Part shown: positions 7,124-13,711 of the stretch, piece by piece
Numbering within the stretch: the stretch's first letter is position 1
How the letters are laid out: each line of letters starts with the position of its first letter
NCBI GenBank assembly: GCA_964600965.1
Contig: CAZRLO010000067.1
Location: 1-15,711 of the forward strand
DNA length: 15,711 nt
Direction: 5' to 3'
DNA from: UBA5972 sp964600965
Lineage (GTDB): Bacteria; Pseudomonadota; Alphaproteobacteria; Rhodobacterales; Rhodobacteraceae
Notes under the pieces: model-generated
The model's database searches: none
What the model saw: the letters and a program-made list of their open reading frames with translations, nothing else
Told to the model about the DNA's origin: nothing
Translations under genes and position numbers: made by a program

Positions 7124-7642
7124 TCAATACCCTGCCATCAGACCCATGCGACGCAGCAGATAATTCTGGAAACCCTGCCCGTACCGGGCCTGTAGGTCGG
7201 GGCGCTGCCAATCGTCGCCGGTAGCGCGGCCACGGCACAGGGGCGAGCCGCATCGGCAGCCTTCCAGGACATAGTAATCCCCACGGAACATGCCGTAATC
7301 GTTGAACAATTCCTCGCCCGTTGCGATGTCGCGCATTGCCATGTAGACCACGTCGCCCTGAAATCCGATATTGGCGTCACAAGAATGGTTCAGGAACATC
7401 GCGGTCTCTTCGATCTCGGGCACGGTGCGCGGCGCGACGTACCAGTCCTCGGCGATCTGCAGGGCAAAATCACCGACATCGGCTTCGAGCTGCCGCACTT
7501 CGCGGCGGTCAACGAAATGCCCGCCCTTGATGCCGACGATTTCGCCTTTGGCAATATCCGCCTTCGCGAAACAACCGCGCCCCTGGGTCGGGCTTTCAAG
7601 GACGACGACCTTGCTGCTGCGCAGAGTTCGGATGCGGGACAT
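7124..7642 (-). CDS. SET-domain protein lysine methyltransferase-like protein
   Basis: 172 residues, essentially a stand-alone SET domain plus post-SET zinc motif. These domains transfer a methyl group from S-adenosylmethionine to protein lysines. Visible motifs are GRGCFA (21-26) near the start, FLNHSCDANIGF (83-94, the NHS signature), GEELFNDYG (109-117, with the catalytic-region tyrosine) and CRCGSPLC (129-136), the CxCxxxxC post-SET zinc cluster. A C-terminal tail of about 35 residues ends MGLMAGY. GGAG lies 6 nt before the ATG, which supports this start. The family is best known in eukaryotes; short SET proteins do occur in bacteria, and their substrates are mostly unknown. It is transcribed away from a 1-kb gene-free gap and converges on the lipoprotein gene. 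No obvious substrate gene lies beside it. Confidence 0.88.
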   Translation of the reverse strand: MSRIRTLRSSKVVVLESPTQGRGCFAKADIAKGEIVGIKGGHFVDRREVRQLEADVGDFALQIAEDWYVAPRTVPEIEETAMFLNHSCDANIGFQGDVVYMAMRDIATGEELFNDYGMFRGDYYVLEGCRCGSPLCRGRATGDDWQRPDLQARYGQGFQNYLLRRMGLMAGY

Positions 7643-8647
7643 TGCGGGCTCCGGTCAGGGGACGATCCGCGCAACCTGCCACGGACCGACCAGCATGGAA
7701 AGCCTGATGGCTGGCGCAGCGGTGTCACGGGGCCGTTTGGATGCGACGGTGATTTCCCGATGCCCGGGCGGCGTGCCAAGTGTGGCTTGCCAACGGTGCG
7801 GGCGCGCCTTGACACAAGGGGAAACGGCCTGCGCAGTTGCGGTTCGGATCGGGTTGCCGGGGTTTTGGATTGCCAGTTTTCGAGCCGTGACTTGCCATGC
7901 GAAGCGGGCAGGAAATGGTGAACGGCTTCATCCCGCGACAGGATTTGTGTGCCGTCGTTTTGAAAAGAAAACGGGTTTTCAGTCGGTTACCTGTAAATAT
8001 CGGTGTTGGGGACCGTTCATAGACATGACCGGGCGGTTAACGTTTCTATTCCTCTAGAAATCCGGATTACCGGAATACCGGGCGATCGGATAACCGGTTG
8101 ACCGGTAATCCGGTCGACTGGAACACCGGTAGACTGGTCAACTGGTCAACTGGTCCCCCGTTTTGCTGCCCCCCGGTTTGACCGTGGCACACGCCGCGGG
8201 GCTGGAATACGATCCGGCGGGCGTGACATTCCGGTTCTTGCGGTGTGCCGCGTATCCGGGCGCGATGGATATTCGCAATCGGATGAGCGCCGTCGCAGAG
8301 GGTCACACGCCGGCAAAAAACACGTTCAGCAAAAGACCCGGAAGTTTCTTGCGGGTCGCGCGCGCCGGCAGACCCCGGAGGTCTCGGGAACCGGGACCCT
8401 GTTTCGGTTCGGGCGTGCCCTGATTGCGAAATCTCGCGGAACGACCCTCGCGAAACGGACGGTCCTGGCATTTGAGACGCGGCCGTTTTCGGGAGCCTGA
8501 AACCGGCACACCACACCAACGGCGTGGCCGCCCCGAACCCGATAACAATGTGTGCACTGGTCGCAACCCGGATAGCACAACGCACGTATGGGCCAAGCAT
8601 ACCAGTTTATTGGAACCTCAAATCCGGCATGCGCGGTGGTCGCCGGG
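7643..8647. other. 1-kb gap without a recognisable gene, containing array B
   Basis: It separates the SET gene start (7642) from the 3' end of the gene at 8648-9064. Frames exist on both strands but their translations look like random Arg/Gly/Pro-rich sequence. The longest candidate on the plus strand would be ATG 7695 to 8057 (CxxC motif ACQRC), with no visible family. Other contents are a GAAAAC-GG-GTTTTC inverted repeat (7967-7980), an AT-richer stretch at about 7955-8050, the 8-bp array (8053-8156) and a hairpin GACCCG/CGGGTC with an 11-nt loop (8335-8357). I saw no tRNA or other RNA gene. Confidence 0.6.
8053..8156. repeat. Degenerate tandem array with an 8-bp period (array B), 13 units
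   Basis: Cutting every 8 bp from 8053 gives 13 units in perfect register. The first is TCTAGAAA and the second TCCGGATT. The middle units are variants of ACCGGTNN, and the end is ACTGGTCA twice followed by ACTGGTCC. The core tetramer is CCGG in most units, CTGG in the last ones and CTAG in the first. As in array A, neighbours are most alike, as expected for local duplication and drift. Many units contain or nearly contain the palindrome ACCGGT. The array is non-coding and its 8-bp step would shift any reading frame. Confidence 0.9.
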
Positions 8648-9064
8648 TCAGGGCGTCATGACGTTCGCGCGCTCGAACTGCACGCTGTCCGAACTGCCGT
8701 CGTCGTAAAACAATTCGATGATCACGGTCTGGATGCTGCCCAGCGGCAGGGTGATGTAAGGCAGGCGACCTTCGGCCTTGATCGCGTTCGGCGCCGCCTC
8801 GCCCTCATAACAGACCTCAAGCTCCCAGACCTGATCGGCGTGATCGGAATTGATGCCGTATTTCACACCGTCCAGACCGCAGCGCCAGCTTTCGATATGG
8901 GTGAAATAAAGCAAATCGTTGCCGTCGAATTCGCGCACGGCGATCCAACTGCCCTTGGTGGCATCCAGAATCGGGCGCACCTCGGCGGCTGTGGTAAAAG
9001 CGGCGACGGGCTGGATGCCGGTCAGAACAAAAAGGGCGCACAGGGCGGCGGGAACGCGACGCAT
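8648..9064 (-). CDS. Small exported protein of unknown function
   Basis: 138 residues. MRRVPAALCALFVLTGIQPVAA is a signal peptide with probable cleavage after VAA (22), giving a mature protein of about 116 residues that starts FTTAAEVRPILDATKGSW. The mature part has two cysteines (in ESWRCGLDG and LEVCYEG) that could form one disulfide, and a beta-rich pattern ending in ELFYDDGSSDSVQFER. It resembles conserved hypothetical proteins I associate with Rhodobacteraceae, but no function or Pfam name can be given. The ATG at 9064 is preferred over an upstream start at 9106 because it begins the signal peptide directly and has CGGAGA 6 nt upstream. It diverges from the glycosyltransferase-like gene at 9203. 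Confidence 0.8.
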   Translation of the reverse strand: MRRVPAALCALFVLTGIQPVAAFTTAAEVRPILDATKGSWIAVREFDGNDLLYFTHIESWRCGLDGVKYGINSDHADQVWELEVCYEGEAAPNAIKAEGRLPYITLPLGSIQTVIIELFYDDGSSDSVQFERANVMTP

Positions 9065-9145
9065 GGCAAATCTCCGAACCAGAAAAGGTGACGCCAGTAT
9101 CCACATCTTGCCCGTTTTTGCACGATATTTGGCGCGTCAGCGGGG

Positions 9146-9173
9146 TTACAGAACGGTTTTTGGCACATATAAG
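9146..9173 (+). promoter_or_regulatory. Candidate sigma-70 promoter for the glycosyltransferase-like gene
   Basis: TTACAG (9146-9151), a 16-bp spacer containing GGTTTTTGG, and TATAAG (9168-9173) give a transcription start near 9180 and a leader of about 23 nt. It lies in the 138-bp divergent gap, and GAGG (9190-9193) is the ribosome binding site downstream. Confidence 0.45.
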
Positions 9174-9202
9174 GGTCGCAACAACGCCAGAGGCAGAGCA
9201 GA

Positions 9203-10189
9203 ATGCCCACAGATTTCAACGTTTTTGCGATCGTGCAAGGCGGTCGTTTGCAATTCGAGGCGCTACTTCTGGCGGCCTCGTTGCGACAAGTCAGTGGCGA
9301 CGCCGGACCGCGGCTGATCCTTGGAGAGCCACAGCAAGGGGATTGCTGGGATCACGATCCGCGCGTGGACGACCCTGAAATTCGCGAAATGCTGGTGGCG
9401 CTGGGCGCCGAAATCGTTCCGTTTCAGAACCGGCACTTTGGTTCGGCCTATCCGTACGGCAACAAGATTGAGGGATTGCAGGTATTGCCAAAGGGCGAAC
9501 CATTCGTATTTTTCGACACCGATACCCTGTTTTTGGACGACATGGCCGGGGTTCCGTTTGATTTCGACAAGCCCAGCGCGTCGATGCGACGCGAGGGGAG
9601 CTGGCCGGAGATCGAACTTTACGGCCCTGGTTATTCCGCCACCTGGAAATCGCTATACGACCGGTTCGGGCTGGATTTTGGGGCATCGCTGGATCGAACC
9701 CATCCAGACGAATACTGGGAGCGCTACCTTTATTTCAATGCCGGGTGGTTTTTCCACCGCTGCCCGCGTGAATTCGGCGATCTGTTTCTGAAATACGCGT
9801 TGGAAATCCGCGATAATCCGCCCGACGAACTGGTGTGCCAGTCGCTTGATCCATGGCTTGATCAGGTGGCGTTGCCGTTGGTCATTCATGCTCTTGGCGG
9901 TGGTCGCGATACCGTGCCGCCGGGCCTGCTGGACGGATCGGTGACCTGTCACTGGCGGGTGCTGCCGCTCTTGTATGCCCGCGAAAGTGACGCGGTGGTT
10001 GCGATGTTGCACGACATTGCCGCGCCAAACAAGATCAAGAAACTGCTCAAGCGGCATGAGGCGATGAAGCGCATGATCTATCAGGGTCGCGGGCAAAAGG
10101 TGCGGGCGATGTTCGACCGGAATGATCTGCCGAAGAAGGAACAGAAAATCAGAAACCGGATCAAGAACGCAAAGTTGTGGATGCGCTGA
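9203..10189 (+). CDS. Putative GT-A-fold glycosyltransferase or nucleotide-sugar-binding protein
   Basis: 328 residues, no signal peptide, so probably cytoplasmic or peripheral. The N-terminus (VFAIVQGGRLQFEALLLAASLR) looks like the first beta strand and helix of a GT-A fold. FVFFDTDTLFLDD (101-113) has a DxD-type metal and nucleotide-sugar motif at D105/D107, preceded by YPYGNKIEGL as seen in GT8-like enzymes. Later NAGWFFHRCP and LDPWLDQVALPL resemble the acceptor side of such folds. The last 60 residues are Lys/Arg-rich with predicted helix (NKIKKLLKRHEAMKRM) and could contact membrane or nucleic acid. I cannot name donor or acceptor. The start has GAGG 9 bp upstream. No other sugar gene adjoins it; a GT2 gene lies 5 kb away. 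Confidence 0.65.
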   Translation: MPTDFNVFAIVQGGRLQFEALLLAASLRQVSGDAGPRLILGEPQQGDCWDHDPRVDDPEIREMLVALGAEIVPFQNRHFGSAYPYGNKIEGLQVLPKGEPFVFFDTDTLFLDDMAGVPFDFDKPSASMRREGSWPEIELYGPGYSATWKSLYDRFGLDFGASLDRTHPDEYWERYLYFNAGWFFHRCPREFGDLFLKYALEIRDNPPDELVCQSLDPWLDQVALPLVIHALGGGRDTVPPGLLDGSVTCHWRVLPLLYARESDAVVAMLHDIAAPNKIKKLLKRHEAMKRMIYQGRGQKVRAMFDRNDLPKKEQKIRNRIKNAKLWMR

Positions 10190-10337
10190 ACCGGCGTGAA
10201 ATGTCCGGACCCAAACTGGCCGATTGCGGAACGGGCCACCAACGATTCTCTGACTGGCAATGAAGCCGGATTTCGGTTGCCGCAACCGGCCAATTGCGCG
10301 TGCCAGTTTCTCGGAAATCCTCATATTATCATGGTAA

Positions 10338-10352
10338 ATCAACGAGTTGTGA
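10338..10352 (+). repeat. Dispersed 15-mer, copy 2
   Basis: ATCAACGAGTTGTGA differs from the copy at 2928-2942 at only two positions, both transitions. It lies in the AT-rich island, 13 bp before the 22-bp palindrome. Confidence 0.4.
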
Positions 10353-10365
10353 CTGTAATCATTGC

Positions 10366-10387
10366 GTGACTAAAATATTTTAATCAC
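10366..10387. promoter_or_regulatory. 22-bp AT-rich palindrome, possible operator
   Basis: Left half GTGACTAAAAT and right half ATTTTAATCAC are reverse complements except for one base pair per arm (C against A at the fifth position). The length and symmetry fit a dimeric transcription factor site. No gene starts nearby: the flanking genes both end here, so its target is unclear. A protein-binding or structural role is inference. Confidence 0.35.
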
Positions 10388-10622
10388 TTTGGGATACAGA
10401 TAAATTTCCCCGCGCGAATCGTGTCACCCGTCAGTGGTTTTTCACCGACCCGTCAGGTTATTTCCCCGGTGGTCTCGCGCCAGTGGCGCGCGCAAAATGC
10501 CGCCGTTTCGCGGGAAAAAGACGTTGCCCGGCCTGCGACCTTTTTCATTCAGAACGAAACCCGAACCCAAGGCGCTGGCGGCCGATTGCGAGCCCAGGCG
10601 CGTATATTCAGCCCGACCAGGA

Positions 10623-10943
10623 TCAGCGAGTGTTGCGGGCGGATTTTTCGTCGATGCCCGATCTGCCCTCGCGGCGCTGAAGTTCCGCCATCACGTCCGC
10701 CAGCGTTACATCACACGACGCCAGCATGACCAACAGGTGATAGAGCACATCGGCGGCCTCGTCCTTCAGGTTTTCGGTGTCGCCCTTGACCGCCGCGATG
10801 ATCGCCTCGATCGCCTCTTCGCCAAATTTTCCGGCGGCTTTTTCCGAACCCTTAGCCAGCAAATTCGCGGTCCACGAGGTCGCGGGATCACCGCCTTTGC
10901 GGGCGCGGATCGTGGCCTCGAGCCGTTTCAGAACATCGCTCAT
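10623..10943 (-). CDS. hisE: Phosphoribosyl-ATP pyrophosphohydrolase
   Basis: Second step of histidine synthesis: hydrolyses PR-ATP to PR-AMP and pyrophosphate in the cytoplasm. It is 106 residues, the normal size for a stand-alone HisE with no HisI fusion. The all-helical MazG-like fold is recognised by LLAKGSEKAAGKFGEEAIEAIIAA and the metal-binding DEAADVLYHLLVML. Its ATG overlaps the hisF stop as ATGA (10940-10943), so translation is very likely coupled to hisF. It is the last gene of the his cluster on this strand. HisI, HisG, HisZ, HisC and HisD are not in the window. Confidence 0.95.
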   Translation of the reverse strand: MSDVLKRLEATIRARKGGDPATSWTANLLAKGSEKAAGKFGEEAIEAIIAAVKGDTENLKDEAADVLYHLLVMLASCDVTLADVMAELQRREGRSGIDEKSARNTR

Positions 10944-11698
10944 CGTCGTACCTCTACGCCTGCTGTGGCCATATACGCCTTGGCCTCGGCAATGGTGAAA
11001 TCGCCGAAATGAAAGATCGAGGCCGCCAGGACCGCGCTGGCATGTCCCTTTGTGACGCCTTCGACCAAATGGTCCAGATTTCCGACACCGCCCGAAGCGA
11101 TCACCGGAATGCGTACCGCATCGGCAATCGCACGGGTAAGCGGCAGGTTGAATCCGGCGCGCGTACCGTCACGATCCATCGAGGTCAGCAGGATTTCACC
11201 GGCGCCCTTCCTTTCCACAAGGCGGGCGAATTCGACCGCATCGATGCCGGTGGCGCGGCGGCCGCCATGGGTGAAAATCTCCCATTTTCCGTGGCGCGTG
11301 GTCTTTGCGTCAATCGCGACCACGATGCATTGGTTGCCGAACTTGTTGGCCGATTGCGCAACGACTTCGGGGTCGGCCACGGCGGCGGAGTTGAACGAGA
11401 CCTTGTCGGCCCCCGCCAGCAGCAGCGCCTGCACATCGCCCGGCACGCGCACGCCACCCCCGATGGTCAGGGGCATGAAACATTGCTCGGCCGTGCGCCG
11501 TACGAGATCGTGCATCGTGCCGCGATTTTCGTGGGTTGCGTTGATGTCAAGGAAACACAGCTCGTCCGCGCCAGCCGCGTCATAGGCCCGCGCGGCCTCG
11601 ACCGGGTCACCGGCGTCGATCAGATCGACAAAGTTGACGCCCTTGACAACGCGGCCGTCCTTCACGTCAAGGCAGGGGATGATCCGGGTCTTGAGCAC
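10940..11698 (-). CDS. hisF: Imidazole glycerol phosphate synthase, cyclase subunit
   Basis: Uses ammonia delivered by HisH to convert PRFAR into imidazole glycerol phosphate and AICAR. AICAR returns to purine synthesis. The protein is a (beta/alpha)8 barrel of 252 residues from a GTG start. From this start the two catalytic aspartates fall exactly at the family numbers, D11 (IIPCLDVKDGRVVKG) and D130 (VVAIDAKTT), and the N-terminus reads MLKTRIIPCLDV as in homologues, so GTG at 11698 is chosen. In-frame ATG at 11710 and TTG at 11719 would add 4 or 7 residues. GAGG sits only 4 nt before the GTG. Phosphate-binding loops GGGVR and ASGGVG are present. hisE overlaps its stop. The HisA gene is not directly upstream because a dehydrogenase gene intervenes. 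Confidence 0.96.
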   Translation of the reverse strand: MLKTRIIPCLDVKDGRVVKGVNFVDLIDAGDPVEAARAYDAAGADELCFLDINATHENRGTMHDLVRRTAEQCFMPLTIGGGVRVPGDVQALLLAGADKVSFNSAAVADPEVVAQSANKFGNQCIVVAIDAKTTRHGKWEIFTHGGRRATGIDAVEFARLVERKGAGEILLTSMDRDGTRAGFNLPLTRAIADAVRIPVIASGGVGNLDHLVEGVTKGHASAVLAASIFHFGDFTIAEAKAYMATAGVEVRR

Positions 11699-11827
11699 AT
11701 TTCCTCGCATCAGGCGCAATCGCTTTCCGTCGAGCCGTCTACCGTTTGACGCGGGGAATGAAAAGCCTATCGCGGAGCGCCGCCGCGCGAGATGCGCCGG
11801 AATTCACCCGGATGTTGCCCGCGGACC

Positions 11828-12790
11828 TTAGGGGTTTTCACGAAAATCGATCAGGATTTTCCCCCGCTTTCCGGTTTCGTGCTGGCGCCCAAAGGCGGCG
11901 GCGGCTTGCGTCAGCGCATGGATGCTGTCGATTGCCGGGCTGAGCGCTTTCAATTCCATCAGTGCGTGCAGACGGCTCATCCGCGCCGGGCCGGTATCGC
12001 TTTCCATCAGATATCCCCACTTTCGACGTGAAAACAGTGCGCGGAAGAACCCTGGAATATCCTCGTGCGGCATCGTCGTGATATAGATCCCCTTCGGTTT
12101 CAGGAACTTGACGGATTTCGCGAACGACATGGAGGCAGCGGCATCGAAAACCAGATCGTACTGGTTGTCCGCTGACGGCATTTCCTGACGGTCGTAGGCA
12201 TAAGTGTGCCTGGCCCCCACCGACATCAAATGATCCGTCCGCGTGGAATGGCAAACGCCCGACACATCGGCCCCCAGAAACGCCGCCAACTGAACCGCAA
12301 AGGTGCCAACGCTGCCGGTGGCGCCGGTGATCAGGATCTTGTCGCCACTTTTTGACGAAGCAATCCGTTCCAGTGCATTGATCGCCGTCAGCGCGCCCCC
12401 GATGATGGAGGCCGCGCCCTCCAGCGGTATGTGGTCCGGCACGGTTACAATTTTTCCCGCGGGAATGGCGACGAACTGGCTGTGGAAAAAGGGACCCCTG
12501 AAAATGTCCGTATACCCGACCACCCGATCCCCGGTCTTGAAACCTGATCCGTCTTTCGCAACGATGCCCGCCATTTCGATGCCAGACGCGACGGGGTACT
12601 TTTTCTGGGCGCGGGCCAACGCCCGATTACGCTCGCCTTTCGTGGTAACCAGATCGAATATGTTCAGGGCGGCAAAATGTACCTCGACCAAAACCTCACC
12701 CTTGCCGGGATCGGGGATGGGCAGGTCGATCAGGGCGACCTCTGGCCGTGCGTTTCGCGTGTTGGGAACATTGAATGTAAGGGCTTTCAC
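11828..12790 (-). CDS. Zinc-independent medium-chain dehydrogenase/reductase, quinone-oxidoreductase-like
   Basis: 320 residues. The N-terminal GroES-like substrate domain (about 1-120) contains GEVLVEVHFAALNIFDL and SGIEMAGIV. Asn stands where zinc alcohol dehydrogenases have the catalytic Cys, so zinc catalysis is unlikely. The Rossmann domain carries ILITGATGSVGTFAVQLA (153-169) with the GATGSVG dinucleotide loop. Such enzymes usually reduce quinones or enones with NADPH; the substrate here cannot be told. The start is GTG at 12790 with GAGGT 4 nt upstream. It sits between hisA and hisF on the same strand, with gaps of 93 bp and 129 bp instead of the tight spacing of hisF-hisE. That suggests it entered the cluster later. 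A histidine role is not indicated by its family. Confidence 0.85.
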   Translation of the reverse strand: MKALTFNVPNTRNARPEVALIDLPIPDPGKGEVLVEVHFAALNIFDLVTTKGERNRALARAQKKYPVASGIEMAGIVAKDGSGFKTGDRVVGYTDIFRGPFFHSQFVAIPAGKIVTVPDHIPLEGAASIIGGALTAINALERIASSKSGDKILITGATGSVGTFAVQLAAFLGADVSGVCHSTRTDHLMSVGARHTYAYDRQEMPSADNQYDLVFDAAASMSFAKSVKFLKPKGIYITTMPHEDIPGFFRALFSRRKWGYLMESDTGPARMSRLHALMELKALSPAIDSIHALTQAAAAFGRQHETGKRGKILIDFRENP

Positions 12791-12883
12791 GGTGACCTCG
12801 TGTCGTCCTGGGTTCGGCTGACCCGGAAATCGCTGCGTTCGACCCTGCCAAAACGCGGGATTTGCCGCAAGGAGCGGTGCGTT

Positions 12884-13618
12884 TCACGCATTCGCGGTAC
12901 CTTTCAGCAGCGCCACGGCTTTGGCCGGATCAAGCGCGCCGTCATAGATCGCGCGCCCGGAAATCGCGCCGTTGAGGGGCGTACCGCATTCCAGCAGCGC
13001 AAGCAGGTCCGCCATCGACGACACGCCGCCCGATGCGATGACCGGAATCGAGACCGCCCGCGCCAACGCCGCCGTCGCCACCACATTGGGCCCGGCCATC
13101 GCGCCGTCGCGCAGGATGTCGGTATAGATGATCGCGGCAACGCCCGCATCCTCGAACCTCCGGGCCAGATCGGTGACCATCAGTTCGGTTTCCTCGGCCC
13201 AGCCGCGCGTGGCTACCCGACCGTTCCGCGCGTCCAGGCCGACGGCGACCTGACCCGGAAACAGCCGCGCCGCGTGGCGTACAAGGGCGGGGTCTTCTAC
13301 CGCGACGGTACCCAGGATCACGCGCGCCAGGCCTCTTTCCAGCCAGCCTTCGATGGTTGCCAGTTCACGGATGCCACCGCCAAGCTGGGCGGGAATGGTG
13401 CAGCGTGCAAGAATGCCCTCCACCGCCGCCGCGTTGACCGGCATGCCCTGGAAAGCACCGTTCAGATCGACCAGATGCAGCCATTCGCACCCCGCATCCT
13501 GAAATGCCCGTGCCTGTGCGGCAGGGTCATCGGAAAACACGGTCGCCTTGTCCATGTCGCCGCGCAAAAGACGCACGCACTGGCCGTCCTTGAGGTCGAT
13601 GGCGGGATAAAGGATCAT
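12884..13618 (-). CDS. hisA: ProFAR isomerase (phosphoribosylformimino-5-aminoimidazole carboxamide ribotide isomerase)
   Basis: Converts ProFAR to PRFAR by an Amadori rearrangement, supplying the substrate for HisF-HisH. It is a cytoplasmic (beta/alpha)8 barrel of 244 residues, the usual size. Catalytic aspartates are visible as D8 in MILYPAIDLKDGQCVRL and D129 in VAVGLDARNG. Phosphate loops are GGGIR (80-84) and ASGGVSS, and YTDILRDGAMAG (165-176) is the conserved second-half signature. GGAG lies about 10 nt before the ATG. It diverges from the DUF2147 gene across 137 bp, so it cannot simply be an internal gene of one hisB-hisE transcript without running antisense through DUF2147. It probably has its own promoter. 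Confidence 0.96.
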   Translation of the reverse strand: MILYPAIDLKDGQCVRLLRGDMDKATVFSDDPAAQARAFQDAGCEWLHLVDLNGAFQGMPVNAAAVEGILARCTIPAQLGGGIRELATIEGWLERGLARVILGTVAVEDPALVRHAARLFPGQVAVGLDARNGRVATRGWAEETELMVTDLARRFEDAGVAAIIYTDILRDGAMAGPNVVATAALARAVSIPVIASGGVSSMADLLALLECGTPLNGAISGRAIYDGALDPAKAVALLKGTANA

Positions 13619-13658
13619 GTTTTTCGGGCTCCGGCGCTGTCATGGCCGCTCTTAACGA

Positions 13659-13678
13659 CTTGGCGGATGATTGCCAAG
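13659..13678. promoter_or_regulatory. Dyad between divergent hisA and DUF2147 genes
   Basis: CTTGGC and GCCAAG form a perfect 6-bp inverted repeat around 8 bp (20 bp in all), 41 bp before the hisA start. A regulator dimer site is plausible from position and symmetry. On the minus strand TTGGCA within it could also be a -35 box for hisA (weak TTAAGA 16 bp on). Which protein would bind is unknown. Confidence 0.35.
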
Positions 13679-13711
13679 AAATCGTGGTGACCCTAGGAAA
13701 GGCTTGCGATT

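Larger units (their letters stand above)
10190..10622. other. 433-bp gap without a gene, rich in short repeats and with an AT-rich island
   Basis: It separates the glycosyltransferase-like gene from hisE, two convergent 3' ends. It holds an AAACTGGC/GCCAGTTT inverted pair about 80 bp apart and GG-CC-R-ATTGCG three times (10218-10228, 10288-10298, 10580-10590). An AT-rich island lies at about 10321-10405. CCCGTCAG is directly repeated at 10427-10434 and 10449-10456 (22 bp apart), and CGCGCCA-G-TGGCGCG (10476-10490) is a palindrome. No open frame here looks coding. Confidence 0.6.

Noticed and set aside
7801..7880. Possible tRNA around GGTTCGGATCGGG
   Set aside because: The T-arm-like piece lacks the GGTTCRANYCC form and no acceptor, D or anticodon stems can be built.
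7695..8057. 121-codon plus-strand frame with CxxC motifs
   Set aside because: No family resemblance, no good ribosome binding site, third-position GC lower than in the clear genes. Kept only as a remark within the gap finding.
8335..8357. GACCCG/CGGGTC hairpin in the 1-kb gap
   Set aside because: Short stems of this kind are common in GC-rich DNA; no T-run, no gene and no second copy to support a function.
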